This document shows positions 6,329 to 6,630 of a stretch of DNA of 6,630 bases, piece after piece. Within the stretch, counting starts at the first letter, position 1, and the number at the start of each line of letters is the position of its first letter. Position numbers and translations under genes: made by a program. A model generated the notes under the pieces. It was not told the origin of the DNA and searched no databases. It saw only the letters and a program-made list of their open reading frames with translations. The stretch comes from an uncultured Kouleothrix sp. (lineage in GTDB: Bacteria; Chloroflexota; Chloroflexia; Chloroflexales; Roseiflexaceae), in NCBI GenBank assembly GCA_937858455.1, contig CALLYN010000137.1, forward strand, positions 1 to 6,630, read 5' to 3'.

Positions 6329-6630
6329 ATGCGCCTTGCCTATATCGCCTACCCCACGAGCCTGACGCTGCGCTCGGCCAACGCCATCCAGACGCACACA
6401 ACGCTGCGCGAGCTGCGGCAGCGCGCGCCCGACACCCTGGCAATCATCCCGCGCTGGCTGCGCGAGCCCTCGCGCTTTGCCGAGGTCGGCGCCGTCCACC
6501 TGCCGCGCCCCGCCGTCGGCAAGCTTTCGCGGCTGTACCGCTCGACGCTGTGGTACTACGCCGAGCGCTCGATCTTCGCCGCCATGGCCGCCGCGCTGAT
6601 CGCCGGCGAGCGCGCGCGCGGCCGCCCGGC
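6329..6630 (+). CDS. N-terminal part of a glycosyltransferase-like protein (3' partial)
   Basis: From ATG 6329 an open frame of 100 codons runs off the right edge with no stop. The product starts MRLAYIAYPTSLTLRSANA and continues with IQTHTTLRELRQ. A first beta strand, a Ser-Ala-Asn-Ala-Ile-Gln turn and a helix ending in LREL are typical of the N-terminal Rossmann domain of GT4-type glycosyltransferases, as is the following TLAIIPRW strand. The donor-binding half and EX7E motif lie outside the window, so the family call rests on the N-terminus and on the neighbouring glycosyltransferases. No Shine-Dalgarno is visible before the ATG, unlike the two exported-protein genes just upstream. The gene begins 129 bases after the propeller gene, beyond two strong hairpins, so it may belong to a separate transcript. 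Confidence 0.75.
   Translation, partial: MRLAYIAYPTSLTLRSANAIQTHTTLRELRQRAPDTLAIIPRWLREPSRFAEVGAVHLPRPAVGKLSRLYRSTLWYYAERSIFAAMAAALIAGERARGRP

Noticed and set aside
5414..6499. Minus-strand open frame (361 codons) spanning the 3' end of the propeller gene and the start of the next gene
   Set aside because: It crosses two plus-strand genes and both hairpins, and its product is Arg/Ala/Val-rich with no motif. It is a shadow frame.

Overview
The window is GC-rich, plus-strand and densely coding. It reads as part of a surface or extracellular polysaccharide locus of a bacterium. No ribosomal or other phylogenetic marker is present. The GC-rich codon use, the style of the glycosyltransferases and a tyrosine-leucine-rich C-terminal tail on the large secreted protein suggest a filamentous Chloroflexota-type organism, but this is a weak inference.

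Layout, left to right, all on the plus strand: (1) the C-terminal end of a membrane protein, most like a polysaccharide flippase (stop at 162-164); (2) a complete GT4-type glycosyltransferase (179-1417); (3) a less GC-rich gap holding a near-perfect housekeeping-type promoter, TTGACA-N17-TATCAT, at 1420-1448; (4) a second complete GT4-type glycosyltransferase, whose start I place at TTG 1546 rather than at the in-frame codons that overlap the promoter; (5) an 89-base gap with two short GC hairpins and a strong Shine-Dalgarno; (6) a 322-residue lipoprotein with a C-terminal jelly-roll (LamG/DUF1080-like) domain (2883-3851); (7) a 781-residue secreted protein with a predicted seven-bladed sialidase-like propeller and Ig-like segments (GTG 3854 to 6199), whose ribosome binding site overlaps the stop of the lipoprotein gene; (8) a 129-base gap with two strong inverted repeats; (9) the 5' end of a third glycosyltransferase-like gene (ATG 6329), cut by the window edge. 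No gene-free stretch exceeds 130 bases.

The cytoplasmic glycosyltransferases would add sugars to a lipid-linked glycan and the flippase would move it across the membrane. The lipoprotein and propeller protein are exported, carry folds often used to bind or process carbohydrate, and form a coupled two-gene unit. The most unusual feature is this exported pair set inside a glycan assembly locus. I see no CRISPR array, mobile element, tRNA, rRNA or phage gene.
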